A stretch of 64,000 bases of DNA from Umezawaea sp036375055 (GCF_036375055.1 NZ_DASUSQ010000019.1:1-64000), one strand, 5' to 3'. Positions 1-8,271 are shown, counted from the first letter of the stretch. Numbers and translations: made by a program. The notes: generated from the letters alone by a model not told the origin.

Positions 1-45
1 CCCTGTCGGTGACGGTCTTGGAGTCGGCTATAGTTATCGCGTCTC

Positions 46-119
46 GCCGCCTTAGCTCAGTCGGCTAGAGCGGTTCACTCGTAATGAACAGGTCATCGGT
101 TCGATTCCGATAGGCGGCT
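46..119 (+). tRNA. tRNA-Thr (anticodon CGT)
   Basis: The cloverleaf can be folded by eye: acceptor stem 46-52/112-118 (7 bp), D stem 55-58/68-71, anticodon stem 73-77/85-89 with loop CTCGTAA, and T stem 95-99/107-111. The anticodon at 80-82 is CGT, which reads the threonine codon ACG. CCA is not encoded and the discriminator would be T119. A TATAGT hexamer at 30-35 is a plausible -10 box. A decayed integrase lies just downstream, which suggests that the 3' end of this tRNA once served as an attachment site. Confidence 0.95.
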
Positions 120-134
120 CTGGTGAGATGCAGG

Positions 135-169
135 TCAGCCCCGGTGCGCACACAGCGCACCGGGGCTGA
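135..169 (+). terminator. terminator of the tRNA gene
   Basis: A perfect 15-bp inverted repeat (135-149 and 155-169) with a 5-nt loop ACACA starts 16 nt after the tRNA. It has no T-run, as is common for actinomycete terminators. It also separates the tRNA from the integrase remnant on the opposite strand. Confidence 0.85.
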
Positions 170-207
170 CTGGTCTTCAGGGTCCTCCTGCGTGACCAAC
201 TGCGTGA

Positions 208-505
208 CTACGCTTCCGCCGCGGGGAAGATCCGGTCCATCGCGGTAGCCCCGTCCTGCACCCCCGGACGGATCTGCTTCCGGTAGGCCAGTTCGGCCGC
301 CTTGGCGGCCTGTCGGAAGTCGCGCCGGACATCGGTGTCATCCAGCCCGGTGCCCTACTTGGTAGTGAGCACGAGGTCGTGCTTCTGCCACCCTGTGCCC
401 GCGTCCTCCCTCGGCTTCGCCTGCCTGGCCGTTCGCTCCCCAGCGCCTCCTCGCAGCGCTGGGGAGCGCCGGTGGCTTCCGGGACTCCCACGACACCGCC
501 GAGGA
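208..505 (-). pseudogene. decayed tyrosine site-specific integrase (C-terminal remnant)
   Basis: Read on the minus strand, pieces in three frames line up with the C-terminal half of actinomycete tyrosine integrases. In order these are SRKPPALP, QRCEEALGSER, then ARQAKPREDAG and WQKHDLVLTTK, an in-frame TAG at 355-357, GTGLDDTDVRRDFRQAAKAA, and finally YRKQIRPGVQDGATAMDRIF close to the stop at 208-210. At least two frameshifts, one nonsense codon and an internal deletion are needed to explain this. The deletion joins the VRRDFR segment directly to YRKQIRP, so the catalytic HxxR/H-W and Tyr region between them is largely gone. The protein cannot be active. Its place beside tRNA-Thr fits a former integrative element. 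The upper boundary is approximate. Confidence 0.75.
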
Positions 506-705
506 TCCGAGACCGCGGTGGAGATCAAGCGGAACCTCGATCTTCCAAGTCCCGTTACCCCTGTCATCGAGGTTGGCCAGGTGCAAGGTGTGTTTGCTGC
601 GTCCTATCCGGTGTGCGACCTCGCGGCAGCGCGGATCAACAACCATGAGGAATCGTGGTGGGGTAGTCGGGAGAACGTGCTGACAGGGGGAAGCATGGAA
701 GATGG

Positions 706-1419
706 TCACTCGACCACGACCGAGACCGAGGCAACGGGGGCATCATTGGTAGGTGGCCTGTTGGAGGCTAGACCATTGTCTTCTCCCGTGGAGCATTTGG
801 CAATGGCGGCCTTGTCGACGAGTGCTCGGCCATCTGCGCTGTCCATGAGGTAGGCAAGAATGTCAACTTTGGTTCCTGGGCTCGCTTTCGTTCCGGCGCC
901 GCCGCATTCCCATTTCTCGGCCGCGCTGTCGACGACGCAGTACCCGTACTGCTGGTAATAGACTGCTTCAGTGCTATTTCGAATTCGGAGAAATATCCAG
1001 AGTGTGCCGCAAGTGGATGCGCTGTTCGTGCTGCCCTTGACGGAGAAGTTGGCCTTTTGGGTTGCGCTCAGGGTCGTGTTGTCGGCAGGAGAGTCGATCG
1101 TTGTCCTCGTTTTCTCGCAGCTGCTCTCTGTCTCTGGTGCTGACAACCTCCGAAACGTGTGGGCGGCAACGCCGGTGCTCACAAGCGCAATGGAAATTTC
1201 TAAAACCATCAACTTGTCTACCGTGCAATTGCGACGGTAGAAGATGATGGTCACCCCGATCGCAAACGCCAATACGCTAACCAGATAAATGATCTGTCTG
1301 GGTTGTCCAAGTGGTATCAAGGCCACTGCGGTGATGTCGGCGATGATGCCGACAGGCGCCAGCATTTGAGAAACTCTGCTTCCTGGCGCTGTCGCTGGAG
1401 GAGTTGTCGACGTGGGCAT
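706..1419 (-). CDS. hypothetical membrane-anchored protein
   Basis: This 237-residue protein belongs to no family I recognise. Hydrophobic segments lie near residues 23-37, 42-61 and 70-87. They are followed by a polar C-terminal half that starts with SPADNTT and contains four or five cysteines and a pattern like the Ig-like domains of some actinobacterial membrane proteins (LWIFLR followed by YYQQYGYC). The ATG at 1419 is chosen over an upstream in-frame start because GGGAGA stands 7 nt before it. The middle of the gene is visibly less GC-rich than the rest of the window, and it sits between an integrase remnant and core genes, so it may be cargo of a lost mobile element. Function unknown. 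Confidence 0.7.
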   Translation of the reverse strand: MPTSTTPPATAPGSRVSQMLAPVGIIADITAVALIPLGQPRQIIYLVSVLAFAIGVTIIFYRRNCTVDKLMVLEISIALVSTGVAAHTFRRLSAPETESSCEKTRTTIDSPADNTTLSATQKANFSVKGSTNSASTCGTLWIFLRIRNSTEAVYYQQYGYCVVDSAAEKWECGGAGTKASPGTKVDILAYLMDSADGRALVDKAAIAKCSTGEDNGLASNRPPTNDAPVASVSVVVE

Positions 1420-1790
1420 GGAGTCTCCCGGCGGTCGAAGCAGTAAACGGCATCGACCCATTGGCAGGTGTCACCGTACAGACGCTAATGACGACGGGAG
1501 CCGTCGTCATCCAAGGTGCACCCGAATGCGCCAGTGATCTAAAGCCTGCTTGCTACGATTAGTGCGGGTTGACGCCTTGTCCGCTCCTCAGAGTGGACAA
1601 GCGCCACGCATGGAATCACTTCAGAGGCATCGTAATTTCAGGAGCTGGCGCAGGCGCCCGAAGACGCCGCATGACGAGTCGCCGTTTGGTCGCCCCAGTT
1701 CGGTACCGGGCATGCCGGGCATCGGCGCGATGCCCGGCGGTACGCAACCGGGCCTGACGCATTTCGGTGCGCCTCGCCTACCATCGTTCG
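1420..1790. other. gene-free stretch
   Basis: I see no convincing gene in these 371 bases between a minus-strand and a plus-strand gene. The left part should hold the promoter of the membrane-protein gene. The right part holds an 11-bp hairpin (1714-1724/1728-1738, loop GCG) just upstream of the transglutaminase-like gene. Confidence 0.5.
1714..1738. repeat. hairpin upstream of the transglutaminase-like gene
   Basis: Perfect 11-bp inverted repeat with stem GCCGGGCATCG and loop GCG, ending 52 nt before the start of the next gene. It could be a terminator boundary of the putative island or an operator; nothing decides which. Confidence 0.45.
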
Positions 1791-2621
1791 ATGGTGAAGA
1801 TCGACTACGTGGCTCCGGGGCTGTTCACCTCACTCGGCGAGGCCGCCGGTTCCGTGGTCGCCGACGATCCGCTGGAGATCTGCGAGCCCGTCCACGGGCT
1901 GTTCCTCCACCCCGACGCGCAGCCGGGGCGGGATCTGCCCGCTGAGCGGCAGGTGGAGAAGGACGTTCGCCCCGCCGCCGAGTTGGCGCGGCTGTTGTTG
2001 GCGCTCGACCCGATGCCGTTGACGTCGCCGCGGGCGCCGGACAAGCGGCTCGTGGGGACGTGCAGGCACTTCGCGGTGATGAGCTGCGCGCTGCTGCGGG
2101 ATCGGGGGATCGCCGCGCGGGTGCGGTGCGGGTTCGGGATGTACTTCGAGGCCGGGCTGGGGTTGGACCACTGGGTGACGGAGTTCTTCGACGGTGGGCG
2201 GTGGGTGCGGGTCGACACGGAGGTCTTCGGGCAGGAGCGGCCCGTCGACCCGCGTGATCTGCGGCCCGGTGAGTTCCTGACCGGTGGTGAGGCGTGGAGC
2301 GCCTACCGGCGTGGTGAGGTCGACGGCTCGAAGTTCGGGGTGCCCGGCACGGAGAACTGGGGACCGTCGGAGATCCGCGGCAACGCCGTGCGGGACCTGG
2401 CCGCGCTCAACAACGTCGAGGTGCTGCCGTGGGACGAGTGGGGGCGGATGGAGGAGGCCTACCAGGGGCGGACGGGTGAGGACTACGACGAGCTGCTGGA
2501 CGAGCTGGCCGTCGTGTGCGCCGGGGACGACCTGGACGCCGTCGCCGCGCTCTACCTCCACCCCGACCTGCGGGTACCGGACGAGCTGATCGCGGAACCC
2601 GACCGCGACCGCGCGCGTTGA
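1791..2621 (+). CDS. transglutaminase-like domain protein
   Basis: This 276-residue protein has a transglutaminase-like (papain-fold) core. The Cys-His-Asp triad is visible as Cys91 in GTCRHFA, His127 in LDHWVTEF and Asp142 in VRVDTEV, in the usual order and spacing. Proteins of this kind are often annotated as transglutaminase domain-containing and may act as peptidases or amidases; the substrate is unknown. There is no signal peptide or membrane segment, so it should be cytoplasmic. The ATG at 1791 was preferred to the in-frame start at 1767 because the protein then begins MVKIDYVAPG, but the ribosome site is weak. It stands alone, with a different small gene 25 nt downstream. Confidence 0.75.
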   Translation: MVKIDYVAPGLFTSLGEAAGSVVADDPLEICEPVHGLFLHPDAQPGRDLPAERQVEKDVRPAAELARLLLALDPMPLTSPRAPDKRLVGTCRHFAVMSCALLRDRGIAARVRCGFGMYFEAGLGLDHWVTEFFDGGRWVRVDTEVFGQERPVDPRDLRPGEFLTGGEAWSAYRRGEVDGSKFGVPGTENWGPSEIRGNAVRDLAALNNVEVLPWDEWGRMEEAYQGRTGEDYDELLDELAVVCAGDDLDAVAALYLHPDLRVPDELIAEPDRDRAR

Positions 2622-2646
2622 CGGACTGTCGGCTCGGAGGGAGGGC

Positions 2647-3033
2647 GTGGGGGCTGTGCCGTTGAGCGCGAAGGTTCGGGAGCGCTGCCGGGCGCTGCTG
2701 CCGCCGGGCACCGAGATCCGCTACCTCTTCCCCGCGGTCGCCAGCACGGCGGTCGGGCCGTCGCTCGTCTCGAAGCCGTTCATCTTCGTGGTGACGGACC
2801 GGAACATCGTGATGCTGGCGTGCAGCTGGCTGAGCCACGACCGGCCGAAGTCGGTGCACTGGACGTACGAGCGGAGCCTGCGGCTCGGACCGGTGGACAC
2901 GACGTCGGACCCGGTCTTCACCGTCGACGGCTCGCCGTTCCAGACCTGGGACGAGTACGTGTCGGTGATCGCGGCCGCGGACGCGGAGACGACGAGGGAC
3001 TCCTTCCCGCCGGACCCGCTGCCCGACCTCTGA
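2647..3033 (+). CDS. hypothetical protein, PH-like fold possible
   Basis: This is a 128-residue protein starting with GTG behind a strong purine-rich site (GGAGGGAGGG, 2637-2646). The central run FIFVVTDRNIVML resembles the core strand pair of bacterial PH-like domains (YFVVTDKRLLVV), and an aromatic/basic patch follows. It has no membrane segment and no catalytic motif. It follows the transglutaminase-like gene by 25 nt and may be cotranscribed. Role unknown; the PH-like reading is an inference from one short motif. Confidence 0.6.
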   Translation: MGAVPLSAKVRERCRALLPPGTEIRYLFPAVASTAVGPSLVSKPFIFVVTDRNIVMLACSWLSHDRPKSVHWTYERSLRLGPVDTTSDPVFTVDGSPFQTWDEYVSVIAAADAETTRDSFPPDPLPDL

Positions 3034-3219
3034 CGTGCGGTGCACGACGCGGTGATGTGACCCGGAGTTCTTCCGCTCGTTCCCGACCTCGGCGACACTT
3101 CGGGAGAGCGGTCGACACCGGTCCCGGAACGTCCGCCCGGTGGTTGCTCCATCGGGGTGGCCTTCGCGCGATCTCCGTCAGAGGGGTCGGGTTCGGTCGT
3201 CGCCCTGGCGGAGGAGGCG

Positions 3220-3405
3220 ATGACCATGATCCCGACGATCCTGATGACCCTGCTCTTCCTACCCCTCGCCCTGTGCGCCGCGCGCGTGGGCAGGAGGCAC
3301 TGGACGAGACGCAGGACCGTGCTGCGGGTGCGGGCCGAACTGGCCTTCTTCCACCACGGTCTGCGGGACACACCGAGCGGTCGGCACCGGCTCACCCGTT
3401 CCTGA
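3220..3405 (+). CDS. small single-pass membrane protein, hypothetical
   Basis: A 61-residue product starts at ATG 3220, behind GCGGAGGAGG at 3208-3217. It has one N-terminal hydrophobic segment (about residues 3-21) followed by an arginine-rich stretch (RRHWTRRR), so the N terminus would be outside and the basic tail in the cytoplasm. The 3' end overlaps the end of the convergent LLM oxidoreductase gene by 14 nt. No family recognised. The good ribosome site and clear topology support it, but a chance ORF is possible. Confidence 0.45.
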   Translation: MTMIPTILMTLLFLPLALCAARVGRRHWTRRRTVLRVRAELAFFHHGLRDTPSGRHRLTRS

Positions 3406-4405
3406 GCGCGGCGAACACGCGGCCCCACCGCTCGGGGTCGCCGCGGTAGGGCGCGTGGCAGGACGAGCGGGTGGTGACGTCGCCGTAGCGGGCCAGCAGT
3501 TCCGCCGCCACCTGCTCGGGCTCGCCGACCACGGCGAACGCGGTCAGCACCTCGTCGTCGACCGCCGCCGTCATGTCGTCCCACCGCTGCCGCCGGGACA
3601 TCGCGTGCAGCTCCTCGTGCAGGTCGCCCCACCCGTGCAGGTCGAGGACCCGGCGGTAGGCGGGGGTCGAGCCGTAGAAGGCGATCTGCTTCCTGGTGTC
3701 GGCGACGGAGGCGGCCAGCTCCTCGGCCGTGCCGCCGGTCGCGACGAACGACGGGCCGCTGATCTCCAGTCCCGCCAACGGTTTTCCGGCTTTGGCGCGC
3801 CCGCGTTCGAGCGCCGGGATCGTCACCTCGCGCAGGTACCGCTCGGTGGTGAAGCTGTGGCACAGGAAGCCGTCGGCGACCTCGCCCGCGACCTCGGTCA
3901 TCAGCTCGCCGACGCCCGCGAGGTACACCTTCGGCGGTCCGTACGGGTTCGGGCCGGGGTCGAAGAAGGGTGTCATCAGGGTGTGGGTGAAGAACTCGCC
4001 GCGGAACCTCGGCCGTTCGCCGGTCTCCCAGCTCCGCCAGATCGCCCGCATCGCCAGGACGTACTCGCGCATCCGGGCGGCGGGTTTCGACCACGGCATC
4101 GAGAACCGCTTGGTGATGTGCGGTTCGACCTGCGACCCGAGCCCGAGGTTGAAGCGCCCGCCGGACAGCAGTTGCAGGTCGTTCGCCAGCACCGCGGTGC
4201 TCATCGGGTTGCGCGCGAACGCGACCGCGATCGACGTGCCCAGCTCGACCCGCGACGTCGTCCCCGCCGCGACGCCCAGTGCGACGAACGGGTCGTGCTG
4301 GGCCTCGGCCACCCAGAACCCGTCGTAGCCCGCGGCCTCGGCCTGCCGGGCGGTGTCGCCGATCTCGCGGGGGTCGAACGCGACCTCGACGCTGTCCACC
4401 TTCAT
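3392..4405 (-). CDS. LLM-class (luciferase-like) F420- or flavin-dependent oxidoreductase
   Basis: The 337-residue product is a luciferase-like monooxygenase fold protein. Recognisable elements are GYDGFWVAEAQHDPF near the N terminus, TSIAVAFARNPMSTA, the LSGGRFNLGLGSQ loop, and PPKVYLAGVG before a late GEPEQVAAELLARYGD. It resembles the actinobacterial subfamily annotated as probable F420-dependent oxidoreductases (TIGR03617 type); the cofactor choice cannot be settled here. Substrate unknown. The ATG at 4405 gives the usual LLM start (MKVDSVEVAFDP) and leaves a 19-nt gap to the upstream lipoprotein gene on the same strand, so the two may be cotranscribed. Confidence 0.8.
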   Translation of the reverse strand: MKVDSVEVAFDPREIGDTARQAEAAGYDGFWVAEAQHDPFVALGVAAGTTSRVELGTSIAVAFARNPMSTAVLANDLQLLSGGRFNLGLGSQVEPHITKRFSMPWSKPAARMREYVLAMRAIWRSWETGERPRFRGEFFTHTLMTPFFDPGPNPYGPPKVYLAGVGELMTEVAGEVADGFLCHSFTTERYLREVTIPALERGRAKAGKPLAGLEISGPSFVATGGTAEELAASVADTRKQIAFYGSTPAYRRVLDLHGWGDLHEELHAMSRRQRWDDMTAAVDDEVLTAFAVVGEPEQVAAELLARYGDVTTRSSCHAPYRGDPERWGRVFAALRNG

Positions 4406-4424
4406 GGGGTGGTTGTACCAGCGC

Positions 4425-5120
4425 CTAGCGGTCGCAGGCGATCCCGTCCCCGTCCGGGTCGAGGTGCTTGCCGTAGCCGGGTTGGTTGACGACGATCGGG
4501 CCGACGCCCGCCCTCCTGGCCGCCTCGCAGTTCGCGAAGTACACGTCGTCCGAACCGGACGGCTCGCGGTCCTGCGCGTCCGCCTGGCCGACGGTGTCCT
4601 TGCCGCCGCACTCACCCCACAGGCCGACCCCGGCCTGCTCGGCCGCGGACTGGGCGGACTTGAGCGCGGTCGTCGAGCCGGGTTCGGCGCGTCCCATGCC
4701 GCGGCGCACCGCCTCCACCGCGAAGTCGGACCCGTCCGGCATCAGCACGGTGGCCGACGAGCCGAAGGTCTTGGTGTACTTGACGGTCTTGCCGTTCAAC
4801 GTCCTGCGGGTGAACTCGGTCGCCGCGCCCGCCCAGCACTCGCCGGGCGGGGCCAGTCCGGCGATCTGCACGGTCTTGCCGTCCGAACTGACGATCGTGC
4901 GACCGTCCACGACGTCCGCCACCTGCATCGTCGGCTGCTCGGGCGCGCCCGTCGTCGTCGTGAGCATCGGCGTCGGGCTCGGCGTCGAACTGGGGGTGGT
5001 CACCCGGATCGCCGCCGACAGGTCCGTCTTGGACGCACAACCGCCTGCGCAGAGGAGGGCGAGCAGGAACGGGAGAGCTCCACGTCGCCACCGGGCAGGC
5101 GCGGGGGGAGTACTGGGCAC
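4425..5120 (-). CDS. lipoprotein with nuclease-like (SNase fold) and Excalibur calcium-binding domains
   Basis: A 231-residue secreted lipoprotein. The hydrophobic signal ends in LLCAGGC, so Cys27 or so would be lipidated. After a Ser/Thr/Pro linker, a staphylococcal-nuclease-like segment follows (VADVVDGRTIVSSDGKTVQI, then GECWAGAATEFTRRTLNGK). The C terminus is a clear Excalibur domain (FANCEAARRAG to DPDGDGIACD) with two cysteines and an EF-hand-like DPDGDG loop. The nuclease catalytic arginines and glutamate are not all evident, so activity is uncertain. GTG 5120 was chosen because GGAGG lies just upstream. It probably acts on the outer face of the membrane or in the cell wall. Confidence 0.8.
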   Translation of the reverse strand: MPSTPPAPARWRRGALPFLLALLCAGGCASKTDLSAAIRVTTPSSTPSPTPMLTTTTGAPEQPTMQVADVVDGRTIVSSDGKTVQIAGLAPPGECWAGAATEFTRRTLNGKTVKYTKTFGSSATVLMPDGSDFAVEAVRRGMGRAEPGSTTALKSAQSAAEQAGVGLWGECGGKDTVGQADAQDREPSGSDDVYFANCEAARRAGVGPIVVNQPGYGKHLDPDGDGIACDR

Positions 5121-5226
5121 GCGATCCTCCAAGGGCGCGGCGGTCGCACCTGTGTCCGGGTCATCGCAACGGGACGTGCCGCGTGTTACGCGGGTCACAG
5201 GACGTTACCAAGTCGACTCCCCGAAA

Positions 5227-5264
5227 GGACCAGGCTCGACCCGTCGATCGGGTGAGCCTGGTCC
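5227..5264 (-). terminator. terminator after the hotdog-fold gene
   Basis: Inverted repeat of GGACCAGGCTC (5227-5237) with GAGCCTGGTCC (5254-5264), extended inwards by ACCCG/CGGGT around loop TCGAT, with one bulged G. It lies downstream of the minus-strand gene ending at 5393 and upstream of the lipoprotein start, so it should end transcription of the former. Confidence 0.75.
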
Positions 5265-5392
5265 CTGAATCGGTTTACTCGCAAGCGATTCCGGCCCCGC
5301 GGTGGTCCGGGTGGGACCCGCGGCCGGGATCGCCCCACCGCAACGGTGTTATGCCCGAGGTCCGGTGTGGAGGGGTCCTCGGTGGACGGCGG

Positions 5393-5845
5393 TCAGCGGT
5401 TCGGGCGCAGGGTCCAGGTGACGGTCATCTCCGCCGTGGTGGCCCCGGCGGCGTTGGTGATCGTGACGTGCACCGGGAACTCGGGCCGCGTGCCGGACGC
5501 CAGTTCGGCGACCACCTCGGCGGCCGGGCGGCCGAGGACGGCCTCCGCGCGCAGCACGCCGGTCGCGACCTTCCGGTAGGCGATCTCCGCGCGCGCGACC
5601 AGCGGCGTGGCCTTGTCCATGTGCTGCGAGAACGCCGCGAGCACGACGGCTCCGGACGCGGTCTCGCCCGCACCGAACACGACGGCCGCGTGCGGGCCGC
5701 CGACGTGGTTGCGGTTCTCCTCGCCGTCGGGCAGTTCGACGAGCACGCGGTCGCCCTCGACCTCGATGAAGTCGATGCCGGTGGTCCCGACCCACGGCAC
5801 GCCCTGCTTCAGGGCGTCCGCGACGAACGTGTAGTCCTGGCTCAT
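5393..5845 (-). CDS. hotdog-fold thioesterase-like protein (DUF4442/PaaI type)
   Basis: The 150-residue protein has the length and pattern of single hotdog-domain thioesterases. Residues NRNHVGGPHAAVVFGAGETASG match the central helix region, where PaaI-like enzymes carry NHxG followed by an aspartate/glutamate on the hot-dog helix, and ITNAAGATTAEMTVTWTLRP forms the final strands. The likely activity is acyl-CoA hydrolysis or acyl binding; the substrate is unknown. It is a single gene bounded by its own terminator, 156 nt from the divergent MarR gene. Confidence 0.7.
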   Translation of the reverse strand: MSQDYTFVADALKQGVPWVGTTGIDFIEVEGDRVLVELPDGEENRNHVGGPHAAVVFGAGETASGAVVLAAFSQHMDKATPLVARAEIAYRKVATGVLRAEAVLGRPAAEVVAELASGTRPEFPVHVTITNAAGATTAEMTVTWTLRPNR

Positions 5846-5966
5846 GGCGACGAATGCTACCGGTCGGTAACCCCGTTGCCTACCCGTTGGTAACCGCCTG
5901 CTGAGACGCGACTCACCGTTAATTCAGTTGCCCTGCTAGGCCATCCGAGTTCATGCTTGTACTCAG

Positions 5967-5976
5967 CAACTAGTTG
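5967..5976. promoter_or_regulatory. candidate MarR operator (CAACTAGTTG)
   Basis: A perfect 10-bp palindrome CAACTAGTTG lies 25 nt upstream of the marR-type start at 6002. MarR proteins typically bind short palindromes of this kind over their own promoter, so autorepression of the MarR-MFS pair is a reasonable inference. Confidence 0.45.
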
Positions 5977-6001
5977 GATGATGCAAGCAACGGAGTGTTC
6001 C

Positions 6002-6535
6002 ATGGTGGACCCGGTGAGTGACACGGTGGGTTCGACCGAGGCGAGGCCGGAGCCGGAGCTGGAGCTGGCCGAGAGGGTCGGTACCGCGATGATCCGCCTC
6101 AACAAGATGCACGCGTGCGTCGCCGCGCAGATGAACAAGGCCGGTATGGACAAGGCCGCCTTCGTGCTGCTCGCGAACCTCGCGCACATGGGTCCCTCCC
6201 GATCCAGCGCGCTGGCCGAGGCGGTCTTCTCCGACCCCTCGACCGTCAGCCGCCAGGTCGCCGGCCTGGTCAAGGACGGGCTTGTGGAACGGCGGGCCGA
6301 CCCGGAGGACGGACGGGCCAGCGTGCTCGTCGCCACCGAGGCGGGCCACCGGTTGCTGGCCGAACGCCGCAGCATGCGCAACGCCGCCATCGCGCGGATG
6401 TTCGGGAGCTGGTCCGAACCGGACTGGCGCACCTTCACCGACTTGTTAGAGCGCTTCGTGGGCGACTACGAGAACGCGCTTCCGGATTTTTTGGCTGAGG
6501 GCGGACCGGGGCCGCGCTCAGGAGGGGAGAAGTGA
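6002..6535 (+). CDS. MarR-family transcriptional regulator
   Basis: This 177-residue winged-helix protein has the MarR layout: an N-terminal helix (ERVGTAMIRLNKMHACV), the recognition helix region LAEAVFSDPSTVSRQVAGLVKDGLV, the wing ERRADPEDGRASVLVAT, and a C-terminal dimerisation helix. Its stop codon overlaps the ATG of the following MFS gene by one base, so it almost certainly regulates that exporter. ATG 6002 was chosen because GGAG stands about 10 nt upstream; starts at 5957-5983 are also in frame. A palindrome at 5967-5976 is a likely operator. Confidence 0.85.
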   Translation: MVDPVSDTVGSTEARPEPELELAERVGTAMIRLNKMHACVAAQMNKAGMDKAAFVLLANLAHMGPSRSSALAEAVFSDPSTVSRQVAGLVKDGLVERRADPEDGRASVLVATEAGHRLLAERRSMRNAAIARMFGSWSEPDWRTFTDLLERFVGDYENALPDFLAEGGPGPRSGGEK

Positions 6536-8208
6536 TGTCGGAAACGGTTGAGAGAGCGGAGGCTTCGCCGAGGGGCGAGGTGCTGCTCACCCACCGTCAG
6601 ATCCTGACGATCCTGTCCGGTCTGCTGCTGGGGATGTTCCTCGCGGCGCTCGACCAGACGATCGTCTCGTCCGCGATGAAGACCATCGCCGACGAGCTCC
6701 AGGGCCAGACCTTGCAGGCGTGGGCCACCACGGCGTACCTGATCACCGCCACGATCACGACGCCGCTGTACGGCAAGCTCTCGGACATCTACGGCCGCAA
6801 GCCGATGTACCTGTCCGCGATCACGCTGTTCCTGATCGGGTCGCTGCTCTCGGGCATCGCGACCTCGATGTACGAGCTGGCCGCGTTCCGCGCGGTGCAG
6901 GGCCTCGGCGCGGGCGGCCTGATGTCGCTCGGCATGGCGATCCTGGCGGACATCACGTCGCCGCGGGAGCGCAGCAAGTACTCCGCGTACTTCATGGCCG
7001 TGTTCGGCGTGTCGAGCGTCGCCGGCCCGGTCGTCGGCGGCCTGTTCGCGGGCCTGGACACGTTCGCGGGCGTCACGGGCTGGCGCTGGGTGTTCCTGAT
7101 CAACGTCCCGATCGCGCTGATCGCGCTCGTCGTCGTCGCCAAGGTGCTCAACGTCCCGCACAAGCGGGTCGACCACCGCATCGACTTCTGGGGCGCCGCG
7201 CTGCTCAGCGTCGGCCTGGTGCCGCTGCTGATCGTCGCAGAGCAGGGGCGCGAGTGGGGCTGGGCGTCCGGCACCTCGATCGCGATGTACGCGCTCGGCG
7301 TGCTCGGCGTCATCGGCTTCGTGTTCAACGAGAAGCGCATGGGCGACGAGGCGCTGCTGCCGCTGAGGCTGTTCCGCAGCGGGACGTTCTCGCTCGGCAA
7401 CACGATCAACTTCGTGATGGGCATCGGCATGTTCGGCGGCATGGTCTCGCTGCCGCTGTACCTCCAGATCGTCAAGGGCGCCTCGGCGACCGAAGCCGGT
7501 CTGATGCTGCTCCCGCTGACGTTCGGCATCATGTCGGCGGCCGGGATCAGCGGTCAGATCACCTCGAAGACGGGGCGCTACAAGGTGTTCCCGATCATCG
7601 GGTTCGCGCTGATGGCCGTCGCGCTCTTCGCGTTCAGCACGATCGGCACGGACACGTCGAACGCGTTCACGCTCAGCCTGATGTTCGTGATGGGCGCCGG
7701 ACTGGGGCTGTGCATGCAGACCCTGCTGCTGGCGATCCAGAACGACGCCGAACCGAGGGACATGGGCGTCGCGACGTCGTCGGCCACGTTCTTCCGCCAG
7801 ATCGGTGGCACGGTCGGCACCGCCGTCTTCCTGTCGATCCTGTTCAGCAGCGTCGGCGACAAGATCGGCAACGCGCTGACCACGGCGTTCGGCAACCCGG
7901 ACTTCCAGGCCGCGCTGGCGAGGCCGGAGAACGCGCAGTTCGCCCAGGGGCTCCAGAGCGGCGCCGGTGTCGACCTGAACAACACCGAGTTCCTCAAGAC
8001 GCTCGACCCGGTGCTGGCGCGTCCGTTCCTGGACGGCTTCTCCGGCGCGATCGACACGGTGTTCCTGGTCGGCGGCATCGTGGTGCTGATCGGCTTCGTG
8101 CTCGTGTGGTTCATCAAGGAGACCCCGCTGTCCATGCGCTCCGGCCTGGAGCGCATGAACGACGAGAACGAGGCCAAGGAAGCGGTTCCCCCGCTCCCGA
8201 TTCACTAG
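6535..8208 (+). CDS. MFS drug exporter, DHA2 (14-TM) family
   Basis: The 557-residue membrane protein has the 14-helix plan of DHA2/EmrB-QacA exporters. The signature motifs are visible: LAALDQTIVSSAMKTIADEL in helix 1 (motif D1), GKLSDIYGRKP after helix 2 (motif A), and LFSVSSVAGPVVGG-like sequence in helix 5 (FGVSSVAGPVVGGLFAG, motif C, typical of antiporters). It is expected to expel a toxic compound by proton antiport. ATG 6535 shares its A with the stop of the MarR gene and has AGGAGGGGAGA just upstream. The C terminus is cytoplasmic and charged. A strong terminator follows. Confidence 0.9.
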   Translation: MSETVERAEASPRGEVLLTHRQILTILSGLLLGMFLAALDQTIVSSAMKTIADELQGQTLQAWATTAYLITATITTPLYGKLSDIYGRKPMYLSAITLFLIGSLLSGIATSMYELAAFRAVQGLGAGGLMSLGMAILADITSPRERSKYSAYFMAVFGVSSVAGPVVGGLFAGLDTFAGVTGWRWVFLINVPIALIALVVVAKVLNVPHKRVDHRIDFWGAALLSVGLVPLLIVAEQGREWGWASGTSIAMYALGVLGVIGFVFNEKRMGDEALLPLRLFRSGTFSLGNTINFVMGIGMFGGMVSLPLYLQIVKGASATEAGLMLLPLTFGIMSAAGISGQITSKTGRYKVFPIIGFALMAVALFAFSTIGTDTSNAFTLSLMFVMGAGLGLCMQTLLLAIQNDAEPRDMGVATSSATFFRQIGGTVGTAVFLSILFSSVGDKIGNALTTAFGNPDFQAALARPENAQFAQGLQSGAGVDLNNTEFLKTLDPVLARPFLDGFSGAIDTVFLVGGIVVLIGFVLVWFIKETPLSMRSGLERMNDENEAKEAVPPLPIH

Positions 8209-8220
8209 ATCGTGTAAGAA

Positions 8221-8257
8221 AAGGAGCCCCGCACCTCACTGAGGTGCGGGGCTCCTT
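8221..8257. terminator. bidirectional terminator between MFS gene and ppa
   Basis: Near-perfect 18-bp inverted repeat (8221-8238 and 8240-8257) with a minimal loop around C8239, starting AAGGAGCCCC and ending in GGGGCTCCTT. It sits between the ends of two convergent genes and can serve both. Confidence 0.9.
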
Positions 8258-8271
8258 CTCGTGGTCAAGCC

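Noticed and set aside
2721..4094. A 457-codon minus-strand frame over the 2.7-4.1 kb region
   Set aside because: It runs through three real genes in other frames and shows only low-complexity Arg/Gly/Pro sequence.
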